64,000 nt of DNA from Nymphaea colorata (taxonomy: Eukaryota > Streptophyta > Magnoliopsida > Nymphaeales > Nymphaeaceae). Below, piece after piece: positions 1 through 12,866 of this stretch. The stretch's first letter is position 1; each line of letters starts with the position of its first letter. The notes beneath the pieces were generated by a model, which was not told where the DNA came from, ran no database searches, and saw only the letters and a list, made by a program, of their open reading frames with translations. A program made the translations under genes and the position numbers. Location of the stretch: assembly GCF_008831285.2 (NCBI RefSeq), contig NW_022204507.1, forward strand, positions 3,883,017 through 3,947,016. Direction: 5' to 3'.

Positions 1-1524
1 AAATAGGCACTAATGAAAGGGTAAGTTCAGAGTATTATATTTTTTTCCCATCCCAGTTTATACCCTTTCACAAATTCTTTTCATGATGGTTCCTGAAATT
101 AGAGGAGCTCCTTGCTTTAGCAACCCTCCATAATGACCTGTAATGCCCATGTAACTTGGCAATAATACCACAATTTGAAGGTTTGTTTTACAATCCTCAC
201 ACAAACATGAAACCAATGAAATGAAAACTCACCTTTTTTTTGCTTACTTTTCTATACATGTAATTCATATTTAAAAAAGAAAAAAGCAAAAAAAAAAACT
301 ACCACACAACCACTATGTGATTTTGAAACTCTACTAAAAAACAACCCAAAAAAAACATGAACCTTGTTTTCTAGGACATGCACACCTAAAGTTCTCCTAT
401 TCTTATGCCAAAAGCAGTAAACCAGAAGCTACTTGAAACTTCCATGTCCACCACGTTGGGTACCAACATCAGTTCTTTTAATCTACATAAAAACAAGACC
501 AACATGTCCCTAGGGATTTCATATTAAGGTAATGGTTGAATGTTTTCATACTTTTTGTCATATTTTACACAATTAGATGTTTTAAACAAAGTAGAAATCT
601 GACACTTATTATTTACAACTTGACAACCTTTTAATTAGGGTCCAAAAAATGTCCTAACCTTTCATAGAGAACGGTAGTTGTTAGTTTAATGTGCATGGTA
701 GAGAAACCCTGCTTATGTTCTCATTAATTATATTTGCCTCCCTCTCTTGCGTGTTGTACATTTTTGGCACTTCATGGTCACGAATAACCCTGATTATGTT
801 TTCATGTAAAGAAACAATATATTTCAATTGACTAAATCAGTCTCATCTGTCTGCCACATTCACAAATTTCAGCAATCAAAATGCCCCTACCTCCAGACTT
901 CATCCCATGAAAAAGGATTGCCATCTTCCTCTACATCATGCACGTTGGTATGGGGCTTATACATATTCATGTAGTAAGGGAAATGGGGGAGATAAAGGGC
1001 ATCAAAATATGTCGGATTCATAGGATTGGGATGTTGGGAAACCTCTATCACTGGACACTTTTTGATACCCTACTGTTGAGGAGAAAGATTTAGTGATTTC
1101 AGATATCACAAGATAATTGAGAGCAATGGTTTGGTCCCCTTTGCTAGAGGGATTCAGGATTTTGAGATTCTAAGGGTAATTGCATGGTCATGTAACCTAA
1201 GACGTTCATTTTTTGTTTGCCAGCATTTGCTTGCCCATTGGTCAAACAAACATTGAAAATGGTTGAATTCATCGTAGAAAAGCCTCATAGAAAGACTTAT
1301 CTGTTACTTGAAGATACAAAGTAATATGACTGATGTGACAAAACACCAAATGACAAGGAAGATTGAAAGTCTAAGGGATTTAATACAAAGCAACTGGTCA
1401 ATGTATAGGAGGCATGTGATCAAACATATCCATGGACAAGAGAAATTTACATCAAAACCATTGACATCCAACTACCATAATTCCTTGCTTTTCCTATTTT
1501 TCATCGTTGATAAGCACAAGTAAA
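1..1524. other. AT-rich intergenic DNA, nothing recognised
   Basis: No reading frame here resembles a known protein and no repeat ends were found. The stretch holds short A/T homopolymer runs around 230-300 and scattered open frames under 75 codons. It lies directly upstream of a decayed copia polymerase, so the last few hundred bases may be more eroded parts of that element, but I could not align them. Confidence 0.4.
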
Positions 1525-2935
1525 ACCAAGCAATCTGATCCTATATCGTCCTCTTCTCAACTGGATAGTCACAGTTCTCCTCAAAAAGATAGCCACAGTC
1601 TATCAAACTCTCTAGTTCCTACAACCCAAAGTCCAAGCCTTGAATCTCCAACTAAGGTGGGCATTAATTTTTAGTAGACCTAAACTTTCCCACTTAATTA
1701 TCTCCTACTATTGAGTCTAGTTGTATACACCATATGATTACACAATGAATTCAATGGTACACTAGACCCTCGTTTATTTCAAATTGTAATCCAAGATATT
1801 GAGAATCAACTCATGCTAATCTTAGACTCATATGAACCAATAGACTATTTTCAGTCAAATCTTTATGTTGAATAGCAACAGGCTATGCAACAAGAAATGG
1901 ATGTATTTGTCAAAAATAAAAGATGGTCACTTGTACCATCAGAGAATATCTCAAACATCATCATGCAAGTGGATTTATAAAATAAAGGGAAATGTTGATA
2001 GCGCTATAACTAGATTTGAGGCTGGGTTTGTCACTAAGGGTGTCACTTGCAAAAGGGGATAAAGTACTCTAAGACGTTTTATCTTGTTACTAACCAATCT
2101 CACTAAGATTTGCTGACTACCCTAAATAAAAAATAGCCTATACACTTATGTAGTATCAATCATGCTTTTTTTACATGGAGAGTTAAAAGGTGATGTTTAC
2201 ATGATGCAGCCACTGGACATGTTCATCCAAGGCAGCCACATTCCATACATAACTTTAACAAAGCTGTACATGATTTAAAGGACATGGCTCAGGCATGGTT
2301 TGATAGACTCTAAGGTTATTTACTTGGTCATGATTTTGAAGAATGTAAGTTTGATTCATCATTATTTAATTTACATAAAAAAATTTAGGAATGACTAGCA
2401 TTGGATTATGTAGCTAATACATAGTCACAAGTAGCAACAAGAAGGCTATAATTAAACTTACTAAAAGTTTTTCTCAAGAATTTTCCATCAAGGATTTGTG
2501 CATTCTAAATTTCCTTTCAAGCATTGAATTAGTTTATGATAATATTTGCATTGTGTTGTCACAAAGGAAATATATAAAAGATCTTCTCACAAAGAATTGC
2601 TTTAGTTGAGAAAATCCTATCAATACTTCAAGATTCTACTTTATGCAAGACTACCATTGGATGTTTACAATGCATTTTGTTCACCAAGCTGGACATGAAA
2701 TATGCAATAACAAAACATGTTTGTTCATAGAAAATTCCACTCATGATAATTGAGGACATATTTCAAAAATAAGTAATCTTAACCTACATGTGTTCTTTGA
2801 AGCAAATTGGCTAGGATATCTGAAGTTAAACTCAAGGATATCTCTTACCTATCTACACAATAATATAATCTCATGGAAGACAAGAAAACAACCAACAATG
2901 GCCAAGTAAAGCATGTTGACAAATATAAGGTTGTT
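1525..2935 (+). pseudogene. Decayed Ty1/copia reverse transcriptase and RNase H
   Basis: Fragments of a copia polyprotein occur in the expected order, broken by stops and frame changes. At about 1525-1660 there is a Ser/Pro/Gln-rich linker of the kind between integrase and RT. At 1865-2060 comes the RT opening with the motif SCKWIYKIK followed by an arginine-rich stretch ending in FVTKGV. At 2165-2370 FLHGELKGDVYM and AWFDRL..GYLLGHDFEECKFDSSLF correspond to the RT core after the YG.KQA block. Near 2550, LSQRKYIKDLLTK matches the end of the RT domain. At 2780-2930 LHVFFEANW and ISWKTRKQPTMAK are RNase H (usually FxDADW and SWKSKKQ). The YVDD catalytic block is not recognisable. The known role of the family is copying element RNA into DNA; this copy is long dead. 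The family is clear; the edges are approximate. Confidence 0.8.
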
Positions 2936-4739
2936 CCATATCAATTTACGAATCATTAGATTCATATGTCTAGTAAAAGCATGCAACTTGAGATATTGTT
3001 GATGTTGATTTTATTATTGGGGTTGTCCAATTTGTTATTTTTGTGTGCCTGCAGTTGATTGGTAAGTAAAAGTAAAATGTGGTTAGAAGTATGCCAGTAG
3101 TAACAACAATTGCATGCATATGCATAGATGTTTATGAATATTGTTGCAATAAATATTTGGTACTATTAAATGTTTCATCACCTATATGTATCGTTGATAT
3201 TGAAGCTGTGCATTTTGAGTCACTCCACTTCGTGTAGTAGTGATGTAAGATGACTTTGGAATTGCTTCATTATAAGCTGGAATAAAGCAAATGTAGACAT
3301 TGTACTGATAGCTTTTTCAAATTCTCAACACATTTTCCATTTCGGTGATTGCAAATAGAATACTTAGCAATGCAGCTGCTACATTGCTGAGATGGTTTGA
3401 TGATGCCCAAATTGGTACAAGATATGTCAAAAGCTTTAATAACTATGAAAAATTTTATGTCTTCTGATTGTGTTTTAAGTTTTGGCTTTGTTGACTTGAT
3501 TTTATATATTGTCTTAGTGGTTTGTTATTAATAGTTTGTAATAACATCTAATAGTTATAAAGTCATGGACGTTGAAAGATTATTTGTGTGTGCTATGTCT
3601 TTAGTTTTCTTGCCGATATGGCACATGTACTTTGGCAGTTAAGTGTTTGAAATAAATATTGCTCAAAGAAGGCCAGAAGACTGATGGTTTCATATGTCTA
3701 AATTTTTTCTTGTTTATCCTATGCATATTTCACACTGCAACTATTCAATTAGCCAATTTGTGAAAGGGAAAAAAAGAACTATGCTTTTGACCTATGAAAT
3801 ATGAAGTGTTCAGATATGCTATTTAAAACAAGCAATTCCGAAAAAGTGGCTGCTACTTAATTGTTGGATGCTATTTAAATCCAACAATGAAACATCTACA
3901 CAATGACACCATCATCTCTACAACAAGAAATACATTAATCTTATTTTGAAACAGCTTGTAAAGAATCTATAGGAGGATTAAAAATGAGATTTACTCAATA
4001 AGATGATGAAAATGAGCTACAGATCAATGAGGATCCAGTGGTTCGTGTCCAATCCTACAAGAAGGATAGTCAACCAACCTTTTGATTTTTCTGTTCAAAA
4101 GGTGAAGCACTAGCAAGAACATTTAACAGCTGATGTGAAACAATATTGTTCACTTTCATGTTTATGATTTTTCAAATATCTCTAATTTTACAAAAAAAAG
4201 AGAAAAAAGAATTGTAATAGTTGCAAAGAAAATTAGCAAACATGGGTTTGTCAAGTCTAATGTTCAGGTATGTAGAAGCCACATAAAGAAGGCTGGCCCC
4301 CTTCCCCCTGCTTGTCCCTGGGGTCTAAGGTTGCTAGAAGATCTAGGTAAACCTACAATACACCCATCAAACAGAGAGTGCTGTTCAGGGAGTAGCAGCC
4401 ACCAGATTTGAATAAACGACATGTTGTTAATCTGCCCGCCAGCCCAACCAACTGTGCTGTCTCTTGGATGTTAGATACTGTCATGTATATGACTATCAAT
4501 TTTAGTTGAAATCAATTCCTAATAGTGCTTTTACTTTTTTTCTTTTAATTTTTCAGTACATGCATAATCTGTTACAAACTTAAGACAAACTAATTACCCT
4601 ATTAACCTTTATCTAAAGAAAGAAAATAAAATAATTAATTATATAATTTATTAAAGGTAACATTTTGGCAAAGAAAAAGAAAACCTATACAAATTTACAA
4701 CTGTACACCCCTTTATTCTTTCTTCTGTGAGAATGATCA
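2936..4739. other. AT-rich DNA, nothing recognised
   Basis: I see no coding similarity. The left part could contain the decayed 3' LTR of the copia remnant upstream, but no second LTR copy exists in the window to confirm it. A less AT-rich patch lies at about 4290-4480; its reading frames resemble nothing I know. Confidence 0.35.
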
Positions 4740-5230
4740 GGTTTACTTCTATAAGTTGGATCAAACTCATGATGCATGCTTTGCACATTTTAAGAGCTCT
4801 TCCTCTAAAGATTTGTCATCTGGTTGGCTTTTAGATAGTCTTTTGCAAGGAGAAAGTGTCTCAGATGAGGAGAATTCTTTTCCTTCAACCCATTATCACA
4901 TGCGAAAATTCAGTGGGCTATTTTGGAGGCAAACTCTAATGTTGCCCCATGCCCTGATGGATTACCAAATATTTCTTTCAACAATTGTAGGATATTATGG
5001 AGGCTAAGGTATCTTGTGTCATGAGAGATTTTTTGGAAAAGGGAGGATGGTCAGGATTATTGGTTGGAATTGTATAGTATTGATTCCTAGGAAGGGAAAT
5101 GCTGTTCATATTACTGATTTTTCAATATCTTTAGAACATCTTTAAGTTTATTCCAATTAATGCCATGAAGTTGAGAATGAGAGAAATTTTCAGGAATTAT
5201 TATGAATAATCAGGAGGCTTTGCTTATGAA
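4740..5230 (+). pseudogene. LINE (non-LTR) reverse transcriptase scrap
   Basis: Read across two frames, the sequence gives the L1-type RT block order: ANSNVAPCPDGLPN (canonical APGPDG), then WDIMEAKV-like residues, VMRDFLEKG, and LIPRKGNAVHITDF (canonical LIPKK....DFRPISL). This is the start of the L1-like RT domain. Stops and single-base shifts break it, and the catalytic FADD block downstream is absent. It is a short dead fragment of a plant LINE. The call rests on motif order over about 100 codons; the 3' limit is uncertain. Confidence 0.65.
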
Positions 5231-6189
5231 TAGAAGCATTTGCCCTTGTCTTTGTTGGCATGAAAAGAAGATTCCACTAGCTGCATGACAGGGTACGACC
5301 AAAAATGAAACTCAGGACATGAACATTTATATACGAACCGGGAAGACGATTGACCTTTTATGTTTTTCCTTTCCCTTTTTGAGGGCCATCTTGGCCTTGC
5401 GGTGTTTGCCATGGGAAGGCCTTCTGTCGCGATTTCTCTTCCTCTATCATGCAGACTTATTTTCAGGCTACAAAGAATAATTTCCTAATTTCAAGAGGTA
5501 AAGGAGATCTATCTAGTAGCAACTGAGTGCATGTATAGCATAAGATGCAAGAGCTGGTAAAGGAATAAGCTGACAGAGTGGGTGGCTACACGGCTGGCGC
5601 GGGACTGCCACCCCCTTTTGCCACCAAACTGCGTCCTCTGCAAATTGTGGCCAACTTAATTTTATGTATCTCGAACCAGCAACTGTCAAACTTCTTGTTA
5701 CTTGGGGTGAAATTAATGGAGGGGAAGGAGTCTCAGATTGCCGATTCATGGATATATGGGAAAGAAATTGTGTGGATAAATAAGTAGCCGGGAAGCATAC
5801 ATACTTTCAAATATCTGAGCTTCAAAGACCTGAGTCCCCTCTACATCCACCGATCTGCTAACACCGCCCTTGCCTAGATGGCAAACACAAGACACAAACA
5901 ACCAAGCCGTGTTTCGAGGACGGCGAATGAGAGATTACTTTACTTCGGGAGAAAAGAGAAAGAAAGAACTGACTAAATGAAAATATAAACCTCATTATAT
6001 ACCTTACATCCATGTATTTAATTTATAAGTCATTTTAAGAATGACAAAAAAAAAATTGATTGTTACAAAAAGAAGCTTTTTGTAGGCATAAAAACTAAAA
6101 CGATAAAAAAAAAATTGCAGATTAGATAAAGCTAAAATTTGTCAGCATATCATTTTGACCAATATATCCCTTTACGCAGTCAAAAAGCA
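5231..6189. other. Intergenic DNA, nothing recognised
   Basis: A slightly GC-richer stretch (about 5390-5760) contains opposed open frames of 70-80 codons with no recognisable domain. No repeat ends or RNA genes were seen. The left edge may still be LINE-derived. Confidence 0.35.
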
Positions 6190-6560
6190 TTTTCATTTTT
6201 TTGTCTCGCTTATAGCATTATCTCACTATCTCATAAAGATTTTATTATTTTATAAACATGTTCTCATACTTATGTTTAGTGTTAACTCATACATCTGCCT
6301 GATATCTCATTATCTTATAAATATTTTATTATCTAATAAACATTATCTCATACTTATGTTTAGTGTTATCTCATGCATCTATACTTTATTTCATTATCTC
6401 ATTAATTTTTTGTTATCTCATTAACGTTATCTTACACTTATGTCTGACGTTATCTCATACATCTGTTCGTTCGTTATCTCATTATTTCATAAATCTTTTG
6501 TTATCTCAAAAACATTATCTCATACTTATTTGTTATTTCCTACTTATTTGTTATCTCACA
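6190..6560. repeat. Minisatellite, ~84-bp period, about four copies
   Basis: The phrase cttatgtttagtgtta or a close variant starts at 6269, 6353 and 6437, exactly 84 bp apart; a fourth, weaker copy starts at about 6525. Each unit also holds shorter internal echoes of ttatctcat. Because 84 is divisible by three, the array stays open in one frame and gives a spurious leucine-rich repetitive reading frame over 6155-6424. I regard that as a by-product of the repeat, not a gene. Confidence 0.8.
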
Positions 6561-9082
6561 CACATTCTTGTCTACCTTGGGCATGAAATTAAAAGTACTT
6601 GTTTACGCTATGAGCTTATGCTAGGGTGGTGCACGTAAATCGGTTTCAAATATGGAGCTCGTTTATACGCCACTCCTGTGTGTGTAATTTCTGGAGACAA
6701 GCATCTCTGCAAATATATTGTTTGGCATAACAAACTTGGCATGCTGAGGCGTACGAGTAGCGCTGACCAATTATAAGTTTGTGATGGGCACGCTAAGCAA
6801 GCACACCAATATAGAACCCCCAGTAGTGTTATCAATAAAAGCCTCAATGTCTTTGAGAATATTGATGCTTCTACCGTAGTGCCAGTGATTTTCTTCTAAA
6901 ATTTTCAGTAAATTAAATACATAAATAAATTGATGGTTATGGTTTCAAAAGGTATTGCATTGATGGTTCGGCCTGCAGATGAGTACTTTGATGGTATATC
7001 GGTGATACAATTCCTGTAGGTATTACTCCATTGAGCCTAAAAAAAAAGGGAAAGTGGTCCACCACCTACCCAAGCCCCGACCCAACCTAAGCAAGGAGGT
7101 CAAGGAACTTTAGGGCATCTTTCTAGGTCATAGGTTGTTTACCTCCTGCCAAACCAAAAATAAACAAATGGTTAAAGAAAATGAACATATAAATAAATAA
7201 TCATATGAATAAATTTTGTGCAACTATGTGGACAACTGCGTATACAAACCCTAACTTGTTCCAAAGAGCAACCAGTTGCAATTGACATATCAACAAGAAA
7301 AATACAAGATATTTTCATTTTTGAGGTGCAGCAGTGAGCTGGAAATCATGACGGCACAAACGATATAGTTGGATCAGCACAACAGGTTGGAAATTCGATC
7401 AAGCATGTCCCCCTTTTTAATTAGCCAAACGAGTCATTAACAAGTGGTTTAACTACTAGGTGTCAAGTATTATTAATTTGTTTTACATGTACCTGTCACT
7501 AGCATCTTTTCCCTCTCATTCTTCATACAAAAGCTAGATTTGTAAAATTCAAAATTGCTTAATGTCAGGCACATGGAGAAAATTATACAGCTTAAACTTA
7601 TGATCCTTATGACTCGACTGCATAGAACTGATTTTTGAAATGTGAACTGCATACCATCTCCAACCATGGCACCCTCTACTTCCTCGACCCACGATGAGAA
7701 GAGGTATGGGGAACCTCCTTACAATCACCATCAGGCCCACCGGGCCAGTGTTGCCTCAACTTATGATCAGTGAGAAAGGAGTTCATGGGAAGAGAGAGGG
7801 AGGAAAGAAGAGATGGGGTATCTGGGCCATCCGATCCCATTTAAAATCGAACAGCCCAAATTTGATGTCCCCATATTTCAAAGAAAAGTTAGAGTCACCA
7901 TTCAGTGACTATACCCTTAAAACTTCTTTGCCGAATTGTTATCTTTAGTATACAAAAATGGAATAGAGAATTGTTTTATTTTGTCTTAACAAGCTAAACA
8001 GTATTTGTAATTATCCAGTGCAATTAAAATTTAAGTTTACATCAAAAGGCAAAAGTAATGAAATAGATTTTGAGTAAAAATAGTCATCCTAGTATGAAAA
8101 CCACATATAAAATACCAGACCCTGGTATACACGTCCACTGATCCGCTTTTCCAAAATTGTGACTCTTCTATTTTTTTTATTAAAGCGTGAAATAATAATA
8201 AACAATAAAGTAGTACTGGAGTAAAGTGTCTCTCATGGCCGTGGCAAATAATATGCATGAGAACCGACTTTTCCATTAATTAATCCCTGTGCAGTTGATA
8301 ATTACTCCATGATTTTTGAATAAAATTCAGAAATTCATAAGGTAGTTGGAGCCGAACAAAATTATAGTTTTAGTGAATGTAATTTTGTCTTCTTCGTCCA
8401 TCTTAACATGCTTAGGAATCACACATTTTGCCTCCCATTTACTTGAAGCCATGTGATTCTTTCCCTTCGGTGCATGCAAACACCTATGAGTTTTATGGAG
8501 TAATTAGCATGAACGACGAACCATTTAGGCAATAGTCGGTGCATATATGTGAATCCTCCACTGTGGTGGATCCAGTAAAGGCAATCATTGAAACCACCTT
8601 TGCACTGTGCTATGACTATATTATCAATTAATTTCAACCCACAATTGCTCTATTTGACAAGGGAGCACAATCTTTTCATAGAATGTGCTGTAGGCTCATA
8701 AGCATATTCACTTTTACTTCATTATTGTTAACTTTGACTCATAGTTTAAGAAATCCTTGCAGAGGTAATGGTCATTATAAAAGTGTACATGCACCATATG
8801 AATCATCCATCCAATGCAAGCATGTTGAGGGTAGGACCACAACTATTTATTGACAAAGAACAAAAAAAAATTATTGGACCGTAGATGTACATGAAACGGG
8901 AAAAAGTGGTAAATAATAGCTAATGGTTCTAACAATTTATGCTAAATAAAAAGCATCCTTTCAGGGAGGATGCTCAAGATGTCACAACGTTTGGGAGCGG
9001 TACTTTCAAGCATTAGCAAAATAGAGTTTAGCTCCTACATAAAGAAGGGGAGCAAGGCCTTCACCTTCTAGGCACACTTCCC
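6561..9082. other. Intergenic DNA, nothing recognised
   Basis: Scattered open frames shorter than 90 codons occur on both strands; none carries a recognisable domain. No LTR, TIR or RNA gene was identified up to the TTA target duplication of the next transposon. Confidence 0.35.
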
Positions 9083-9907
9083 TTAGAGTCGTTTGATTGC
9101 TGTTCATTGGGACATGACAGACAGAATGTCATGTCCATCACAGTACTGTCCTGCCTTCATTGACAATAATGTTCATTGTCCAGCGCTTGATGATTTTAGG
9201 AACAGAACACTATGTCTATTCCATCTGTTCTGCCCGTCCTGTCTAACGTTTGTTTCTGTTTTGTCCAATCTATTCATTTTGTTTGATGTTTGTATCTTCC
9301 ATGGCCAGTTCTATCTGTCTTGTCTGGTGTTTGTTTATATTCTGTTTGAACTATCTGTTTGAACATGTTATATCAAAACAAGTATAAAATTCATTATATC
9401 TTATATGCAAATCAATACATTTCATAACATGATCCATGATATTATAACGAAATCAACTCTTTCAATAGATTCATACATATAACGAAAACATCATTACCGT
9501 TAAATGTTCAAACGTCTATATAGCCATCAGTATCAAGTAAAACTACAAAATACAAATAGTCTAAAATGTTCTATTGTTGTAAGCCATAATATAAAAACAA
9601 TTATGACAACTCAGTAGATAACTACCCTTCTATCCTACACACTACTCTTCTCATCAAAACCATGTAATACTTTAGAAGCGGCATCACCGTCTAGTTCCAA
9701 CATTGCAAAAAACGAATAATTAGATTATCACCATAAAACATTAAAATATTCAAGTATAATTAAAACAATGACATATAATATAATAAGAATGTTAGACAAT
9801 GAGTATCTTCCTTGAAACATAATCATTCCACATTGTTGAAGTAATTTACTCACAAAGTTCATTGTTGCTATCACGTATTTGTGTTTGTTCAACATTTTCA
9901 TTATCAT

Positions 9908-10120
9908 TTACAATTTCACTTCACTATCATTTGTATCATGAGAAGAAAATTGTTCAACATTTGGATTGTGGTTGATTATAAAATTATGATGAACACATAC
10001 TGCTTGTATAACTTTAACTTGAGTGGATATTGGATATGACACACGATTCTTCAAATCATAAGCCTTACCTTTAGCAAACCAAGCACTCTCTCCACAGTAG
10101 TGTGCAAAGATAAGTGTCAA
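9908..10120 (-). pseudogene. Harbinger transposase (DDE_Tnp_4) C-terminal remnant
   Basis: The 70-codon frame contains LKNRVSYPISTQVKVIQ followed by AVCVHHNFI. This matches the family pattern LKNRF..L..YP...Q..IV.ACC.LHNFI at the end of the DDE nuclease domain of PIF/Harbinger transposases. The enzyme cuts at the element ends and inserts at TWA sites. Only this last part is readable: the upstream catalytic Asp residues are not found, and the codon where ACC would be reads AVC. It sits inside the element bounded by TIRs at 9086 and 12863, which supports the family call. Confidence 0.72.
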
Positions 10121-10409
10121 TAGTTGTACAATTCTTCTTTGGTCTCAATTTACCTAGATCCAGACACATTAAACTCTAATGTCTGCATTCCAAGAATCTT
10201 AGCTTGCTCTAACATCATGTCAAATAAAAATTACACTTGATCTTCATCTCACTGTAGTTTGTCATGGTAGGTACTCATCTAATTTTAACTAATAGAAGTA
10301 CAAGAAGATCAAGCAATTTATTTACATGAAATAAGTTCAAACAATTGACTTGTTGTGCGAATAAACAAATATACAATGATAATATAACAAGCCAAAGCTA
10401 CTCATAACT

Positions 10410-10618
10410 GTTCATGTATTGTAATAGATGATAAAGGACAAGAAGGAAGATCAAATGATGAAATATTTGCAGAAATGGGAAATATCATGAGAAAACAAAA
10501 TTGTGTACAACATTCACTCAAAACATGTGATGTTCTTCTTTGCAAGTCACATGATATTGAGTCCAAACAAGGCTCTGTGGACAACCCAGTCAAGCTACTT
10601 GATGATCAAACTCCATAA
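10410..10618 (+). other. Open frame inside the Harbinger element, unidentified
   Basis: One plus-strand frame stays open for about 65 codons with an ordinary, charged composition (it includes CIVIDDKGQEG and SLKTCDVLLCKSHD) and ends at a stop near 10615. It could be an exon of a captured gene or of the element's second (Myb/SANT-type) protein. I could not match either family, and there is no clear start codon. Confidence 0.2.
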
Positions 10619-12560
10619 AAATTTATTCAACAGTTGACTACATAGAGGCTTCGTATGACAAAAAATTGGGTTTCTTATTATCAAACAAAAAAATGTACCC
10701 TTTGCTCTTTTGTTTTCTTATGTCAATAGTGAATGCATGTCAGCCTCATATTTTAGTAAAATAAAAAAAACAACTTTCTCCAATAATACATTCATGAGGA
10801 ACTCTATCCTGAAAGTCAACCGTAGTTTTTAAATAACAAAAAACTCCTTGTTCCACAAATAAATTTAAAGAAACAAACACGTTTTGTTATTTTCCATCCT
10901 TCTAGAAGCTAAGATACAACTTAGTAAAAGTGATTGCATTATTCTAATATATACTATATGATGCACTATGGACTTAATATAAGAGGATGTATTTTTGTAA
11001 AGTACCCAGCACATGAATATGCATAAAAATGCATAAAAATAAAGAAAAGACACAATTCACAAGGCATATGTAAGTGACACTATATGCAATGCATGAAATT
11101 AGACTTGATTTCCCTATATGTCTACAGGACTAGACTTATTTGACTTGGCAATTAGGGTAACAATGAGGTTAAATTTGGAGGTTTGGTTTTAGACACGTCC
11201 TGGAGGAGATTCTAAATGGTAGAACTTGGACTAGGATCTTAGAGATGACGCATCATAAACTTTGTCATAAATCATAATTAGTGGGGATGTTGTCAAACTT
11301 ATCAGTGGCTTTGAATGGAGGGACTTCAAAATTCTTCATCAATGTAAAAGAACATTTAGTGTTGTATTCTATTCTGTTACTGATGCTGCTATAGAGAACA
11401 CATGAACAAGATCTTAGTGGTGTATGAGCCTTTTACTAAATTTTTAAACAACATTTGTTCTTCCAGACTTGAAAGATGTGCACTTCTTGCTCCGATATGA
11501 AGCACACAAAGAGATTATTGTCTGTTGGTTGCCAGAGGAAAACAAGGACATCCGTAATGCTCTTGCACTATTTAGTTGGAGATGTTGCTCAACTTCAAAT
11601 TAGGTGCACATGAAATGTGGGAGCTACACTAGGACCAGAGCTACCATGCGAAATTTTGCGGAACCACAGTCAGACACTCACTGGTACCACAGCAAACAAC
11701 ATCATATCTTTTTCTTGAAAATGTCACCAATATTTATGGATATGACCTTTCCTTCAACTACATTGACCCCGGTAGTTATTTGTTGTGTTTACATGAACTA
11801 CACACATTGCTGAATCTGCTGATCATAGTTTAATGGGGATATAGGCCACGATAATGCTGGCTTATAGATAGAAAAAAATTGGTCCACTTAACACTTTAAA
11901 CGAAACTTGTATGCTCTGGTTAGTGAAAGTCTGAATCAGCCTAGAAATAGACTAAGCAACCGCAGTCGAAGCAAGGATCCAATGATTGTCACAGTCAAAA
12001 CCTATAAAATGTCTGGCTTTGTAATTAGCTCAATGATGCACAATATGTGATCCACTTATTCAATATTGAGAAATATTGAAAAAAAAATTATGGTAACGAA
12101 AGAAAAACAGCAGACACAGGGCATGATTCATGAGTTTAAGGGAAAAGGAACAACATACCAAGTATAGTTTCTTGATGGCCGGTCATCAGTTTGCTACAAT
12201 GGACTGCACAACCAAAGAAAAATAAAAAAAGGAAATCAGTGCCAAGGAGGTGATGCTAGTCATGAGAGGCGAAGAAATGAAACCTGATTTTTAAGGAAAA
12301 CTCTCAGGAGAGCATGAGCCACTCTGAGGATTTGGGAAAAGGGCAAGTTGGGTGAGGGAGGCAAGTGCGGTGGAGATGATGGTGTTTCTCGTCGCTCATG
12401 ATTGACTTAATTTGATGGGAGGGTGATTGATGTCCGGAAAAAGTAGCAGGGTAGAGACGAGTGATCTGTGTGTTTTCCAGCAAGAGGTGCAGATACAGTG
12501 GCAAGTGGGGGGCGAACATCACCCTGTAGGCAGTGACTGACATGTGGGCAGGAGGACAAA

Positions 12561-12665
12561 GGAGAAGGAGAGAAAGAGAAAGGGTGAGGGCAGCTCGGGG
12601 GCGGAGAGAGAGGAGAAGGAGAGAAAGAGAAAGGGCAAGGGCAGCTCGAGGTCGGAGGAGAGTCT
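12561..12665. repeat. Two-unit direct repeat, 51-bp offset, GA-rich
   Basis: The phrase ggagaaggagagaaagagaa begins at 12561 and again at 12612, followed in both copies by agggNNagggcagctcg. The offset of 51 bp is a multiple of three, so overlapping minus-strand open frames of 139 and 156 codons run through it with repeated Ser/Leu/Pro-rich segments. These frames lie in the terminal part of the Harbinger element and look like compositional artefacts. Confidence 0.7.
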
Positions 12666-12866
12666 GCGGGGAAGAGAATGAGATGTTCTGAGGTGCCATT
12701 CTGTGGTAAACCACAGAACGCATTCAAATGCCTTCGCCTTTTATACCCATTGTTCTCTGTGCTGCGTGTCTCAATCATTTTCTGTCTGACGTTTGCATTG
12801 ACTTTGCCTAAACAGAACACGTCCATTCCGTTCCGTGGTGTTCCAATGCATTCAAACAACCTCTTA

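Larger units (their letters stand above)
9086..12863. mobile_element. PIF/Harbinger DNA transposon with TIRs and TTA target duplication
   Basis: The left end starts GAGTCGTTTGATTGC and the right end, reverse-complemented, starts GAGGTTGTTTGAATGC. These are imperfect inverted repeats that continue into a shared ATTGG(G/A)ACA. Both ends are bordered by TTA (9083-9085 and 12864-12866), the 3-bp target duplication typical of PIF/Harbinger. A minus-strand transposase C-terminal remnant lies inside at 9908-10120. The left subterminal region has an 8-bp inverted repeat (GACATGAC at 9111, GTCATGTC at 9128). The rest of the 3.8 kb is AT-rich and mostly unreadable, with a GC-rich block near the right end. 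It is non-autonomous now. Confidence is high because ends, target site and internal protein agree. Confidence 0.82.
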
